A stretch of DNA of 64,000 nucleotides from Xanthomonas hydrangeae (GCA_905142475.1 LR990730.1:3348001-3412000), one strand, 5' to 3'; positions 46,601 to 55,930 are shown, counted from the stretch's first letter. A program made the numbers and translations. The notes: generated from the sequence alone by a model not told the origin.

Positions 46601-46939
46601 GCGCGCACCAGAGGCTGGAGAAGCAGCGATTGTGATCCGCGCGCGCCGCACCCGACAAGCGCGGACGCAGCTATCGGCTCTGTAGCGCTGTGAAGTACTT
46701 GCCGTGCGCCGTCGCCAGGCCACTGACACGGCGGACCTGCGATGCCAGGCCGCTCACGCTTGCGTAGGAGCGCGCTTGCGCGCGATGAAGCGTTATCGAT
46801 AGTGCCTCATCGCGCGCAAGCGCTCCTACCCGGCGGTGCGAAGCAACCGCCTACACCAACACGTTGCCGGATCGACCGCTGCGCACCTTGGGTCGGTGGC
46901 GTTGCCGCATCCAGCGGCCGCGCTGGAGTGCGGCCGGCT
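46601..46939. other. Gene-free gap between SGNH hydrolase and acyl-CoA dehydrogenase
   Basis: The only structure I can support is the inverted repeat at 46764-46829. The rest is GC-rich without an ORF of quality, a promoter or a T-run terminator; the SGNH promoter should be near 46600-46680. Confidence 0.6.
46764..46829. repeat. REP/BIME-like inverted repeat, GTAGGAGCGC...GCGCTCCTAC type
   Basis: Left arm 46764-46788 begins GTAGGAGCGCGCTTGCGCGC and right arm 46807-46829 is its reverse complement apart from a 2-nt insertion; 18-nt spacer. GTAGGAGCGC-type palindromes are common REP elements in Xanthomonadaceae and Pseudomonas. Its position between two gene starts/ends fits. Confidence 0.75.
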
Positions 46940-48088
46940 TCAGCGCAGGCCGGTCTCGGCGCGCGCAATCACTAGCCTTTGGATTTCCGAGGTGCCTTCG
47001 TAGATCTCGGTGATCTTGGCATCGCGGAAGTAACGCTCCAGCGGCATTTCCTTGGAATAGCCCATGCCGCCATGGATCTGCACCGCCTGATGGGTGATCC
47101 ACATCGCCGCTTCCGAGGCGGTGAGTTTGGCCACGGCCGCTTCGGTGCCGAACTTCTGGCCCTGCCCCTTCAACCAGGCCGCGCGCAGCGTCAGCAGCAG
47201 CGCTGCATCCAGCTTGCACTTCATGTCGGCGATCTTGGCCTGAGTCATCTGGAAGGTGCCGATGGCCGCGCCAAACGCCTTGCGCTCTTTCACGTAAGCC
47301 AGCGTGGCCTCGTACGCAGCACGCGCAATACCAACTGCCTGCGAGGCGATGCCGATGCGTCCGGCGTCGAGTACGCTCATCGCGGTCTTGAAGCCCTCGC
47401 CCTCCACGCCCAGCACCTCGTCAGGCTGCGCGATGTAATCGGCAAACTCGATCTCGCAGGTGGCCGAAGCACGGATGCCGAGCTTGGGCTCGATCTTGCC
47501 GCGGTGGAAACCGGCCCGGTCGGCGTCGACCATGAAGGCGGTGATGCCGCGCGAGCCCTTGTCCGGCTCGGTCACCGCAAACAGCACGATGTACTTGGCG
47601 ACCGGGCCGGAGGTGATCCAGCTCTTCTTGCCGTTGATCACGAAGCTGCCATCGGCCTGCTTCACCGCGCGGCAGCGCATCGCCGAGGCATCCGAACCGG
47701 ACTGCGGCTCGGTCAGTGCGAATGCGCCGATCTGCGCGCCTTCGGCGATCGCGCGCACGTACAGCTGCTTCTGCGCCTCGCTGCCATTCTTCAAAATACC
47801 GGTGCAGAACAGCGAATTATTGACCGACACGATGGTGGAGTGCGCGCCGTCGGCGGCAGCAATTTCGATCATCGCCAGCGCGTAGCTGATCGGGTCCATG
47901 CCGGCGCCACCGTACTCGGCCGGCACTTCGATGCCCATCAGGCCGTTTTCGCCGAGCAGGCGGATGTTGTCCAGCGGGAACTCGCCGCTGCGGTCGAACT
48001 GCTCGGCGCTGGGGGCGATCTTGTCCTGGGCGATGCGGCGCGCCACATCCTGGATCATCAATTGTTCTTCGGTAAAGCTGAAATCCAC
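46940..48088 (-). CDS. Acyl-CoA dehydrogenase (short-chain/butyryl-CoA type)
   Basis: 382-residue FAD enzyme oxidising acyl-CoA to 2-enoyl-CoA. Catalytic base Glu in ITEIYEGTSEIQRLVIAR. FAD segments: FALTEPQSGSDASAM and KSWITSGPVAKYIV. QIHGGMGYSKEMPLERYFRD is the conserved domain 3 motif. The start is GTG 48088 with GGAGGG 7 nt upstream, giving VDFSFTEEQLMIQ; the open frame to 48190 overlaps the operator of the divergent gene. It diverges from the sahR-like gene across 122 bp. Confidence 0.94.
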   Translation of the reverse strand: MDFSFTEEQLMIQDVARRIAQDKIAPSAEQFDRSGEFPLDNIRLLGENGLMGIEVPAEYGGAGMDPISYALAMIEIAAADGAHSTIVSVNNSLFCTGILKNGSEAQKQLYVRAIAEGAQIGAFALTEPQSGSDASAMRCRAVKQADGSFVINGKKSWITSGPVAKYIVLFAVTEPDKGSRGITAFMVDADRAGFHRGKIEPKLGIRASATCEIEFADYIAQPDEVLGVEGEGFKTAMSVLDAGRIGIASQAVGIARAAYEATLAYVKERKAFGAAIGTFQMTQAKIADMKCKLDAALLLTLRAAWLKGQGQKFGTEAAVAKLTASEAAMWITHQAVQIHGGMGYSKEMPLERYFRDAKITEIYEGTSEIQRLVIARAETGLR

Positions 48089-48180
48089 GTCGCACCCCTC
48101 CAGGTCTAGGCTGAGCGCCCATTGTAGCCACAACCATTCGCATGCGTATGTAGTTGACCCCACACCCTGCCGGGCCGAAA

Positions 48181-48208
48181 ATATCTCCATATCGCGATAT
48201 AGAGATAT
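48181..48208 (+). promoter_or_regulatory. 28-bp palindromic operator immediately upstream of the sahR-like start codon
   Basis: ATATCTCCATATCG and CGATATAGAGATAT are reverse complements except for one position (C versus A). The palindrome ends two bases before ATG 48211, overlapping the RBS position, so a bound repressor would block transcription and/or translation initiation. A long AT-rich palindrome is what an ArsR-type dimer (or tetramer) recognises. The assignment to the adjacent regulator is inferred. Confidence 0.8.
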
Positions 48209-48210
48209 TC

Positions 48211-49206
48211 ATGGATCTGGAAGACTGGTCGGCGCGCCTGAAGGTATTTGCCGACGCCACCCGCGTCCGCCTGCTGACCTTGCTGGAGCAGGAAGAACTC
48301 ACAGTGGCCGAGCTGTCGGCCATCACCCGTCTGGCCCAGCCGCGCGTGTCCACGCACCTGGCCAAGCTCAAGGAAGCCGGGCTGGTGCGCGACCGCCGCG
48401 CCGGCGTGTCGGCCTATTACCGTTTCGACGAAGTGTCGCTGGACCCCGCGCAGCGCGCCCTGTGGCTGGCGCTGAGCACCGGCAGCGACGACCCGCTGCT
48501 GCGCCAGGACGCCGAGCGCGTGGCCGCCGTGCTGGCCAACCGCGCCGCCGACCAGAACTGGGCCGATTCGGTGGCCGGCGATATGGAGCGGCATTACTCG
48601 CCCGGGCGCACCTGGGAAGCGCTGGCGCGCACCGCGCTGCCCTTGCTGGAAACCGGCGACGTGCTCGACATCGCCTCCGGCGACGGCGTGCTGGCCGAGC
48701 TGGTGGCCCCGCACGCCACCCGCTACATCTGCATCGACACCAGCGCGCGCGTGGTCGCCGCCGCCAGCGAGCGCCTGCGCAAGCTGCGCAATGTGGAAGT
48801 ACGCGAAGGCGACATGCATGCATTGCCATTCCCCGATGCCAGCTTCGACCTGGTGGTGCTGATGCATGCGCTCACCTACGCGGCCAAGCCGGCGCAGGCG
48901 GTGGCCGAATCCGCGCGCGTGCTGCGCCCCGGTGGCCGCTTGCTGTTGTGCAGCCTGGCCAAACACGAACATCGCGCGGCGGTGCATGCCTACGGCCACG
49001 TCAACCTCGGCTTTGCGTCCAAGGAATTGCGCAAGTTCGCCGAGAAAGCCGGGCTGGACGTGTCCAGCCTGGAGACGGTGACGCGCGAGAAGCGCCCGCC
49101 GCATTTCGAAGTGATTTCGTTGATTGCGATGAAGCCGGGAGTGGTGAGTCGGGATTCGGGATTGGATGAAAGCAAGAGCATTGACTCGCGGAGAACTGGA
49201 TCATGA
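48211..49206 (+). CDS. sahR: ArsR-type regulator fused to a SAM-methyltransferase-like domain (SahR family, S-adenosylhomocysteine sensor)
   Basis: 331 residues. An N-terminal winged helix of the ArsR type ([20 protein letters not shown], recognition helix [18 protein letters not shown]) with no metal-binding cysteines. A C-terminal class I methyltransferase-like domain has [13 protein letters not shown] and [12 protein letters not shown]. This fusion matches the SahR family, which senses SAH and controls methionine-cycle genes. The gene overlaps metH part 1 by 4 bp and is preceded by a 28-bp palindrome, so autoregulation of the operon is likely. The last residues ([13 protein letters not shown]) are encoded by a repeat element. 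Start at ATG 48211. Confidence 0.85.
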   Translation: MDLEDWSARLKVFADATRVRLLTLLEQEELTVAELSAITRLAQPRVSTHLAKLKEAGLVRDRRAGVSAYYRFDEVSLDPAQRALWLALSTGSDDPLLRQDAERVAAVLANRAADQNWADSVAGDMERHYSPGRTWEALARTALPLLETGDVLDIASGDGVLAELVAPHATRYICIDTSARVVAAASERLRKLRNVEVREGDMHALPFPDASFDLVVLMHALTYAAKPAQAVAESARVLRPGGRLLLCSLAKHEHRAAVHAYGHVNLGFASKELRKFAEKAGLDVSSLETVTREKRPPHFEVISLIAMKPGVVSRDSGLDESKSIDSRRTGS

Positions 49207-49229
49207 CGCCTATGCCAATCCCGAATCCC
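49151..49229. repeat. Inverted-repeat element copy 4, spanning the sahR-metH junction
   Basis: GGGATTCGGGATTGG (49151-49165) and CCAATCCCGAATCCC (49215-49229) are perfect 15-bp inverted repeats, 49 nt apart. The left arm is inside the 3' end of sahR and the right arm inside the first codons of metH part 1, giving the residues IPNPQSP. The stop, start and 4-bp overlap of the two genes lie inside the element. Confidence 0.85.
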
Positions 49230-50348
49230 CAATCCCCACTCTCGTTCTCACTGCCCTGGCTGCATCCCGAGCGCGCTGAAAAACTCAGCGCCGCATTGCG
49301 CGAGCGCATCCTCATCATCGACGGCGCGATGGGCACCATGATCCAGCGCCACGACCTGCAGGAACAGGACTATCGCGGCACGCGCTTTGCCGACGGCTAC
49401 GACAGCGCACAGGTGCATGTGCACGGGCCGGGCTGCGATCACGCGCACGCGCCGCAAGGCCACGACCTGAAAGGCAACAACGACCTGTTGCTGCTGTCCA
49501 GCCCCGAGATCATCGCCAGTATCCATCGCGCCTATCTGGATGCCGGTGCCGATCTGCTGGAAACCAATACCTTCAACGCAACTTCGGTGAGCCAGGCGGA
49601 CTATCACCTGGAACACCTGGTGTACGAATTGAACAAGGCTGGCGCGCAGGTCGCGCGCACGTGCTGCGACGAGGTCGAAGCGCTGACCCCGCACAAGCCG
49701 CGCTTCGTGATCGGCGTGCTCGGCCCCACCAGCCGCACCGCATCGATCAGCCCGGACGTGAATGACCCCGGATATCGCAACACCAGTTTCGATGCGCTAC
49801 GCGAGACCTATCGCGAGGCCATCGACGGCCTGATCGACGGCGGTGCCGACACGCTGATGGTGGAAACCATCTTCGACACGCTCAACGCCAAGGCCGCGCT
49901 GTATGCGATCGAAGAAGTGTTCGAAGCACGCGGCGGGCGCTTGCCGGTGATGATCTCCGGCACCATCACCGACGCCTCAGGTCGCACGTTGTCCGGCCAA
50001 ACGGCAGAGGCGTTCTATGCCTCGGTCGCGCACGGGCGGCCGCTGTCGGTGGGCTTGAACTGTGCGCTTGGCGCCAAGGATCTGCGCCCGCATGTGGAAA
50101 CGCTGTCGCAGATCGCCGACGCCTACGTCAGCGCGCATCCCAATGCCGGTCTGCCGAATGCCTTCGGCGAGTACGACGAAAGCCCGGAAGAAATGGCCGC
50201 AACCCTGCGCGAATTTGCGCAAGCCGGCCTGCTCAATCTGGTCGGCGGTTGCTGCGGCACCTCGCCGGATCACATCCGCGCGATTGCCGAAGCGGTGGCC
50301 GATCTGCCGCCGCGGCAATTGCCTGGTGCGCAGGAACTGGTAGCGTGA
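49203..50348 (+). CDS. metH: Cobalamin-dependent methionine synthase part 1 (homocysteine-binding domain)
   Basis: 381 residues corresponding only to the N-terminal homocysteine methyltransferase domain of Met[17 protein letters not shown] start is seen as [17 protein letters not shown]. Zinc cysteines: Cys in [14 protein letters not shown] and the Cys-Cys of [18 protein letters not shown] and [11 protein letters not shown] are conserved in MetH. The start ATG 49203 overlaps sahR by 4 bp, and the first dozen residues come from a repeat, not from the family. The folate, cobalamin and reactivation domains are on the separate gene at 50503. A 154-bp spacer between them holds an imperfect CTTCCGCATGCGGGGGAAG palindrome. 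Confidence 0.95.
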   Translation: MTPMPIPNPQSPLSFSLPWLHPERAEKLSAALRERILIIDGAMGTMIQRHDLQEQDYRGTRFADGYDSAQVHVHGPGCDHAHAPQGHDLKGNNDLLLLSSPEIIASIHRAYLDAGADLLETNTFNATSVSQADYHLEHLVYELNKAGAQVARTCCDEVEALTPHKPRFVIGVLGPTSRTASISPDVNDPGYRNTSFDALRETYREAIDGLIDGGADTLMVETIFDTLNAKAALYAIEEVFEARGGRLPVMISGTITDASGRTLSGQTAEAFYASVAHGRPLSVGLNCALGAKDLRPHVETLSQIADAYVSAHPNAGLPNAFGEYDESPEEMAATLREFAQAGLLNLVGGCCGTSPDHIRAIAEAVADLPPRQLPGAQELVA

Positions 50349-50502
50349 TGCAGAGCGCTGACGCTTATCCGTCCTTCGGGCCCCTTCTTCCGCATGCGGG
50401 GGAAGCAGGCGTGCAGCGCCGGATGAGTGCGGACCACTGCGTCCCGCCACTTCCTTTTCCGATCCGGGCTAGCAACGCGGCCGCCCTTCTTCAGAGCATC
50501 GC

Positions 50503-53256
50503 ATGAGTACTCCCCGCCATACCCGCCTGTCCGGTCTCGAACCGCTGGTCATCACCCCGGATCTGCTGTTCGTCAACGTGGGCGAGCGCACCAACGTCAC
50601 CGGCAGCGCGCAGTTCCGCAAGCTGATCAAGGAAGAACGCTACGAAGAAGCGGTGGAGGTGGCACGCCAGCAGGTCGCCAGCGGTGCGCAGATCCTCGAC
50701 GTCAACATGGACGAGGGCCTGATCGATTCCGAAAAGGCGATGACGCGCTTTCTCAACCTGATCATGTCCGAACCGGACATCGCACGCATTCCGGTGATGG
50801 TGGATTCGTCCAAGTGGAGCGTGATCGAAGCCGGCTTGAAGTGCCTGCAGGGCAAGAGCGTGGTCAACTCGATCTCGCTCAAGGAAGGCGAAGCGCAATT
50901 CATCGAACAGGCGCGCAAGGTCCTGCGCTATGGCGCCGCCGCAGTGGTGATGGCCTTCGATGAAGTGGGCCAGGCCGACACCTGCGCACGCAAGGTCGAG
51001 ATCTGCATGCGCGCCTACAAGGTGCTGACCGAACAGGTCGGTTTTCCGCCGGAAGACATCATCTTCGACCCGAATATCTTTGCCGTCGCCACCGGTATCG
51101 AGGAGCACGACAACTACGCGGTGGACTTCATCGAAGCCACCCGGCAGATCAAGCGCACGCTGCCGCATTGCCATGTTTCCGGCGGCGTTTCCAATGTGTC
51201 GTTCTCGTTCCGCGGCAACGAGATGGTGCGCCAGGCGATCCATTCGGTGTTCCTGTTCCATGCGATCAAGGCCGGCATGGACATGGGCATCGTCAACGCC
51301 GGCGGGATGCCGATCTACGACGAGCTGGACCCGGAGCTGCGCGAGCGCGTGGAGGACGTGATCCTCAACCGCCGCAAGGACGGCACCGAACGCTTGCTGG
51401 AAATTGCAGAGCGCTACAAGGGCAGCAAGGGCGCTGCCAAGGTCGAAGACCTGGCATGGCGCGAGAAGCCGGTGCGCGCACGCCTGGCGCATGCGCTGGT
51501 GCATGGCATCAATGCGTTCGTGGAGACCGATACCGAAGAAGCACGGCAACAGTCCACACGCCCGCTGGATGTGATCGAAGGCCCGCTGATGGACGGCATG
51601 AACGTGGTCGGCGACCTGTTCGGCGCCGGCAAGATGTTCCTGCCGCAGGTGGTCAAATCCGCGCGTGTGATGAAAAAAGCGGTGGCGTATCTGCTGCCCT
51701 TCATCGAAGCGGAAAAGCTGCGCACCGGCGATGTCGGCAAGTCCAACGGCAAGATCATCATGGCCACGGTCAAGGGCGATGTGCACGACATCGGCAAGAA
51801 CATCGTCGGGGTGGTGTTGGCGTGCAACAACTTCGACGTGGTGGATCTGGGCGTGATGGTCTCGGCGCAGGTGATCCTGGACCGGGCGCGTGCGGAGAAT
51901 GCGGATCTGATCGGGCTATCCGGCTTGATCACGCCGTCGCTGGAAGAAATGTCGCATGTTGCGCGCGAGATGCAGCGACAGGGATTCGAGATTCCATTGT
52001 TGATCGGTGGCGCCACCACCTCGCGCGCGCACACTGCACTGAAGATCGACCCGCATTACAAAGCGCCCACCGTGTGGGTGAAGGACGCCTCGCGTGCAGT
52101 GGGCGTTGCGCAGTCGCTGATCTCGCGCGATCTGCGCCAGGCCTTCGTGGCCGCCAACGATGCCGACTACGCGGAGATCCGCACCCGCCACAGAAATCGC
52201 GGCGATGCAAAACGCCTGGTCTCGCTGGAAAAGGCACGCGCGCAGCATTTCGATGGCGATTGGGACAACTATGTGCCGCCTACCCCGCGTCAGCCGGGCG
52301 TGCATGTGTTCGACGACTATCCGCTGCAGGAGTTGATCGAGCTGATCGACTGGACCCCGTTCTTCCAGGCCTGGGAACTGGCCGGCAAGTTCCCGGCAAT
52401 TCTCAGCGATGAAGTGGTCGGTCCGCAGGCCAACGAGTTGTATCGCGATGCGCGCAAGATGCTGCGCACGATCGTCGCCGAGAAGTGGCTGACCGCGAAG
52501 GCCGTGTTCGGGCTGTGGCCGGCCAATAGTGTGGGCGATGATGTGGAAGTGGTTCTGACGGACCACCGGGATTCGGCGATCGGGATTGGGGATTCGCAGC
52601 AGCCCGGCCAATCCCACATCCCCGATTCCCAATCCCGGCAGCTACTGCACTTCCTGCGCCAGCAGGTCGACAAACCCGCCGACCGCCCCGACTTCTGTCT
52701 GGCCGATTTCATCGCACCCAAGAGCAGCGGCAAGCAGGACTGGATCGGTGCGTTCGCGGTGACTGCCGGCATTGGTATCGACCCGCATGTGGCGCGTTTC
52801 GAAGCGGCGCACGACGACTACAACGCGATCCTGCTCAAGGCCTTGGCCGACCGTCTGGCCGAAGCGCTCGCCGAGCGTTTGCATCAGCGTGTGCGTACCG
52901 AGTTCTGGGGGTACATCGAAGACGAGGGCTTGGACAACGAGGCACTGATCGCCGAGCGCTATCGCGGCATCCGTCCCGCACCTGGCTACCCTGCATGCCC
53001 GGAACACAGTGAAAAACGCACCTTGTTCGATCTGCTCGACGCCGAGCGCAACACCACGATGACGCTGACCGAAAGTTTCGCGATGCTGCCTACTGCAGCG
53101 GTGTCGGGCTATTACTTCAGCCATCCCAAGAGCCAGTATTTCGTGGTCGGGCGAGTGGGCAAGGAACAGGTTGCCGATTACGCCAAGCGCAAAGGCATCA
53201 CACTGGCGCTGGCCGAACGCTGGTTGGCATCGAATCTGGATTACGACCCGGAGTGA
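50503..53256 (+). CDS. metH: Cobalamin-dependent methionine synthase part 2 (folate-, B12- and AdoMet-binding domains)
   Basis: 917 residues. Order: methyltetrahydrofolate-binding TIM barrel (from [13 protein letters not shown], about 1-260), cobalamin cap and B12-binding domain with [14 protein letters not shown] (the His that ligates cobalt) and [12 protein letters not shown], then the AdoMet-activation domain ([12 protein letters not shown], and [17 protein letters not shown]). Residues about 688-712 ([20 protein letters not shown]) have no counterpart in E. coli MetH and are encoded by an inverted repeat (52566-52638), 19-20 extra residues in frame. With part 1 it makes methionine from homocysteine. 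Start at ATG 50503. Confidence 0.96.
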   Translation: MSTPRHTRLSGLEPLVITPDLLFVNVGERTNVTGSAQFRKLIKEERYEEAVEVARQQVASGAQILDVNMDEGLIDSEKAMTRFLNLIMSEPDIARIPVMVDSSKWSVIEAGLKCLQGKSVVNSISLKEGEAQFIEQARKVLRYGAAAVVMAFDEVGQADTCARKVEICMRAYKVLTEQVGFPPEDIIFDPNIFAVATGIEEHDNYAVDFIEATRQIKRTLPHCHVSGGVSNVSFSFRGNEMVRQAIHSVFLFHAIKAGMDMGIVNAGGMPIYDELDPELRERVEDVILNRRKDGTERLLEIAERYKGSKGAAKVEDLAWREKPVRARLAHALVHGINAFVETDTEEARQQSTRPLDVIEGPLMDGMNVVGDLFGAGKMFLPQVVKSARVMKKAVAYLLPFIEAEKLRTGDVGKSNGKIIMATVKGDVHDIGKNIVGVVLACNNFDVVDLGVMVSAQVILDRARAENADLIGLSGLITPSLEEMSHVAREMQRQGFEIPLLIGGATTSRAHTALKIDPHYKAPTVWVKDASRAVGVAQSLISRDLRQAFVAANDADYAEIRTRHRNRGDAKRLVSLEKARAQHFDGDWDNYVPPTPRQPGVHVFDDYPLQELIELIDWTPFFQAWELAGKFPAILSDEVVGPQANELYRDARKMLRTIVAEKWLTAKAVFGLWPANSVGDDVEVVLTDHRDSAIGIGDSQQPGQSHIPDSQSRQLLHFLRQQVDKPADRPDFCLADFIAPKSSGKQDWIGAFAVTAGIGIDPHVARFEAAHDDYNAILLKALADRLAEALAERLHQRVRTEFWGYIEDEGLDNEALIAERYRGIRPAPGYPACPEHSEKRTLFDLLDAERNTTMTLTESFAMLPTAAVSGYYFSHPKSQYFVVGRVGKEQVADYAKRKGITLALAERWLASNLDYDPE
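52566..52638. repeat. Inverted-repeat element copy 5, in frame inside metH part 2
   Basis: Outer arms CCGGGATT (52566-52573) and AATCCCGG (52631-52638), with internal GGGATTGGGGATTCG and CCCCGATTCCCAATCCC arms. 73 nt long. The reading frame of metH stays open across it and no stop is introduced. Confidence 0.85.
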
Positions 53257-53741
53257 TGGCAGCTGATCTGCCGCCTGGTTGCAGGGCCCTTGCCCGCCCA
53301 CCATCGCAGGACACGCCGCAAGGCAGAGCGGCTGATCTGTGGCTTGGCTGCGGGGTCCTTGCCCGCCCACCATCGCGGGACACGCCGCAAGTACGTCCAT
53401 GTAGGCTCTTACGCGGCATCCATGCCGCGTAAGGTCCCGCGACGGTGGGCGGGCAAGGACTAGTCGAGATGGTCGGTGAGCATGCCTTTCAACAAAGCGA
53501 CCAGCAATCTTTCTGGTGCGGTGCCCTCGCCGATTGCGGGACCGTGTGGCGGCATGGATGCCGCCACCGAGCCTCCACGGATGGATTTACGGCGTGTCCC
53601 GCGAGCGGTGAGGGCACCGCGCCCTCGACCGACCAGGCTTCTGAACTCAACGTCTGACTGCATCCAAACGAAGACTCCGAGTCGATATCTCGGCGTCTTG
53701 AAGTGATTGAACGGTCGGCACACCTCACCGAACGTGTCGCA
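53257..53741. other. Gene-free gap after metH holding the nested palindromes
   Basis: 485 bp between convergent metH part 2 and the epimerase gene. Apart from the palindromes at 53262-53617 I see no ORF with coding character and no T-run terminator. Short frames here are made of repeat sequence. Confidence 0.6.
53262..53617. repeat. Two nested palindromic elements with a 69-bp direct repeat
   Basis: GCTGATCTG...CACGCCGCAAG occurs twice with 69-bp period (from 53262 and 53331). Element A: outer arms of 27 nt, GTCCTTGCCCGCCCACC... (53355-53381) and its inverse (53434-53460) with one mismatch; inside is a 12-bp stem, CTTACGCGGCAT/ATGCCGCGTAAG (53408-53433), loop CC. Element B: outer arms of 22 nt (53521-53542 with 53596-53617, several mismatches); inside is GTGGCGGCAT/ATGCCGCCAC (53546-53567), loop GG. 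Both inner hairpins share GGCATnnATGCC. Confidence 0.8.
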
Positions 53742-54947
53742 TCACGCAGCAGGCCGCAACACGTTCAAGACTTCGTAGCACGCACCCATGGTGTGGTAAT
53801 CGGTCTTGCCGGCGGGGCTCTTCTCGTCGCTGTACTTGCGATTGTCCGCGTCCAGAATGCGATACCAGGCGCCATAGCGATGGTCGATCATATGCTTCCA
53901 GGAATAGTCCCAGAGCTTGTCGTAGCACTGCCAGTAACGCGCTTCGCCGCTGCGCTGCGCCAGCAAGGCCGCGGCCGCCAGCGACTCGGCCTGCACCCAG
54001 AAATACTTGTCGTCGTCGCAGACCTTGCCATCGGGGTCGAAGCCGTAATACAGCCCGCCACGCTGGGCATCCCATGAGCGCTCTACGGCCACATCGAACA
54101 GATGTTGCGCCGTCGGCAACAACCAATCGGTCGGCGCGTAGCGATCCAGCAGCATCAACAGCTTGGCCCATTCGGTCTGGTGGCCCGGCTGGAAACCCCA
54201 CGGGCGGAACAGGTGCTTGGGATTGTCGCGGTTGTAGTCCCAGTCGATGTTCCACTGCAGATCGTAGTGTTCCCACACCAGGCCGTCGGCCTTGGCCGCC
54301 TGGCGCCGGGTCATGGTGTCGGCCAGCGACAAGGCGCGGTCCAGATAACGCTGCTCACCACTGGCTTCGTACGCGGCGATCATCGCCTCGCACATATGCA
54401 TGTTGGCATTCTGGCCGCGGTAGCTGGTGAAGTTGAACTGCGCGTCGGCTTCGTCACGATACAGCCCGAATTCCGGCTCCCAGAAATGTTTTTCCAGCAG
54501 CTGCCAGGTTTCGTCCATCCATGCGCGCGCCTCTTCGATGCCGGCCTTCAGGCCGCACGAATACGCCAGCAGCACGAAGGCCACGCCGTAGCAGTGATTC
54601 ATGTCGTCTTCGACCACGCCATCGCGCAAGGTCCATGCGTAGCCGCCGGTGGCCGGATTGCGATGTACGTTGCGCAGATAATCCAGGCCGTGACGTACCG
54701 CCTGCAGATACTGCGCATCGCCGAATTCGCGGTAGGCCATCGCATAGTTGAAGACAAAGCGCGTACTGCTGACCAGATGCCGATGCCCGGCGTCGTAGAT
54801 CGCACCATCGTCGCGGAAATAATGGAAAAACCCGCCCGCCGGATCGATCGCGCGCGGATGGTAGAAGGCCATGGTGTCGGCGATATGCTGACGCAGCACA
54901 TCGGCCGAGCGGAAATCGGGTGCGGGGGTCGCAGGCAAACGGCTCAT
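53742..54947 (-). CDS. AGE family epimerase/isomerase (probable D-mannose isomerase)
   Basis: 401-residue (alpha/alpha)6-barrel enzyme of the N-acylglucosamine 2-epimerase family. Family stretches: GGFFHYFRDDGAIYDAGHRH (with the Arg/His of the sugar site), STRFVFNYAMAYREFG, RGQNANMHMCEAMIAAYEA, PWGFQPGHQTEWAKLL and TDYHTMGACYEVL. The HLVSSTRFVF and GHQTEWAKL motifs fit D-mannose isomerase and the YihS-like group rather than renin-binding proteins. It overlaps fructokinase by 4 bp and would supply fructose from mannose. The assignment to mannose is by gene context. Confidence 0.88.
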   Translation of the reverse strand: MSRLPATPAPDFRSADVLRQHIADTMAFYHPRAIDPAGGFFHYFRDDGAIYDAGHRHLVSSTRFVFNYAMAYREFGDAQYLQAVRHGLDYLRNVHRNPATGGYAWTLRDGVVEDDMNHCYGVAFVLLAYSCGLKAGIEEARAWMDETWQLLEKHFWEPEFGLYRDEADAQFNFTSYRGQNANMHMCEAMIAAYEASGEQRYLDRALSLADTMTRRQAAKADGLVWEHYDLQWNIDWDYNRDNPKHLFRPWGFQPGHQTEWAKLLMLLDRYAPTDWLLPTAQHLFDVAVERSWDAQRGGLYYGFDPDGKVCDDDKYFWVQAESLAAAALLAQRSGEARYWQCYDKLWDYSWKHMIDHRYGAWYRILDADNRKYSDEKSPAGKTDYHTMGACYEVLNVLRPAA

Positions 54948-55930
54948 GATTGTTCCTGGATCAGGGAATGGACTTCATCGACGCTCGGCATCGCGGCGAA
55001 CGCGCCTTTGCGCGTCACCGCCAGCGCACCGACCGCCGCAGCGAAGCGGATCACCTCGGTGATCGCAGCGGCATCGCCACACAACTGCTCCAGCGTGGCC
55101 GCGCGTGCAGCCAGCTGAAACAACAACCCACCGACGAATGCATCGCCAGCTGCGGTGCTGTCGCGCACCTGCACACGGAACGCCGGCACCTGGCCGGAAT
55201 CGGTGCGCGTCTGCCAATGCACCGGCCCGCCGCCATCGGTGATCAGCAACCAGCTGGCCTGGCCCTGCCACAGCTTCTGGGTGACCGTGCTGGCATCCCC
55301 ATCGAGCGTGCCGGCCAGGTAATCGAGTTCTTCGCGCGAGAGCTTGACCACATCGGCCAGCGCCAACGCCTCCCACAGCAACGCTGCCGGGTCCACATCC
55401 TGCGGCCACAGCATCGGGCGCAGATTGAGATCCAGGCTGACGATGGCGCCATCGGCGCGCGCGCGGCGCATGCCATCGAGCGTGCACTGCGCGATCGCAG
55501 GCTCGGTCATGCTGTTGGAGCACACATGCAGCACGGCGGCCTGCGTGAAACCGTCGGCAGCAAAGTGCTCGGGACGGAACAACAGATCCGCCGCAGGCGG
55601 GCGATAGAAACTGAAACTGCGCTCGCCGGCTTCATCCAATGCAACGAAGGCCAGCGCAGTCTTGGCCTGATCGGTCCGCACGATGCCATCGGTGGCAACG
55701 CCGGCCTGCTGCAGACTCTGCAGCAGAAAATCGCCGAACATGTCGCGCCCCAGCATGCCGACGAAATGCGCTGCACCGCCCAGCCGCGCCACCGCCACCG
55801 CGACATTGGCCGGCGCACCGCCTGCGTATTGCGCAAACGTGCGCGCCTCGTCGGGTCCGGCCGGCGGCAACGCCAGCATGTCGATCAAGGCCTCGCCGAA
55901 ACACACCACCCGATTCTTGACAGCACTCAT
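54944..55930 (-). CDS. PfkB family sugar kinase, probable fructokinase
   Basis: 328 residues. The N-terminal signature is GGAPANVAVAVARLGGAAHFVG, and the C-terminal PfkB signature is VRDSTAAGDAFVGGLLF (D-x-x-A-A-G-D anion hole and catalytic Asp). The pattern VCFGEALIDML at the start is typical of fructokinase (phosphorylating fructose at C6). Start at ATG 55930, overlapping the MFS stop by 4 bp; the extended frame (56002) runs into the upstream gene. It lies between transporter and epimerase, which makes fructose the best guess. Confidence 0.92.
   Translation of the reverse strand: MSAVKNRVVCFGEALIDMLALPPAGPDEARTFAQYAGGAPANVAVAVARLGGAAHFVGMLGRDMFGDFLLQSLQQAGVATDGIVRTDQAKTALAFVALDEAGERSFSFYRPPAADLLFRPEHFAADGFTQAAVLHVCSNSMTEPAIAQCTLDGMRRARADGAIVSLDLNLRPMLWPQDVDPAALLWEALALADVVKLSREELDYLAGTLDGDASTVTQKLWQGQASWLLITDGGGPVHWQTRTDSGQVPAFRVQVRDSTAAGDAFVGGLLFQLAARAATLEQLCGDAAAITEVIRFAAAVGALAVTRKGAFAAMPSVDEVHSLIQEQS

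Noticed and set aside
49203..53256. Split metH considered as a frameshifted pseudogene
   Set aside because: The split falls at a domain border, both halves have complete motifs and separate starts, and nothing like a frameshifted overlap is visible.
53262..53400. Direct repeat of 69 bp considered as CRISPR or satellite
   Set aside because: Only two imperfect copies; better explained as part of nested palindromic elements.
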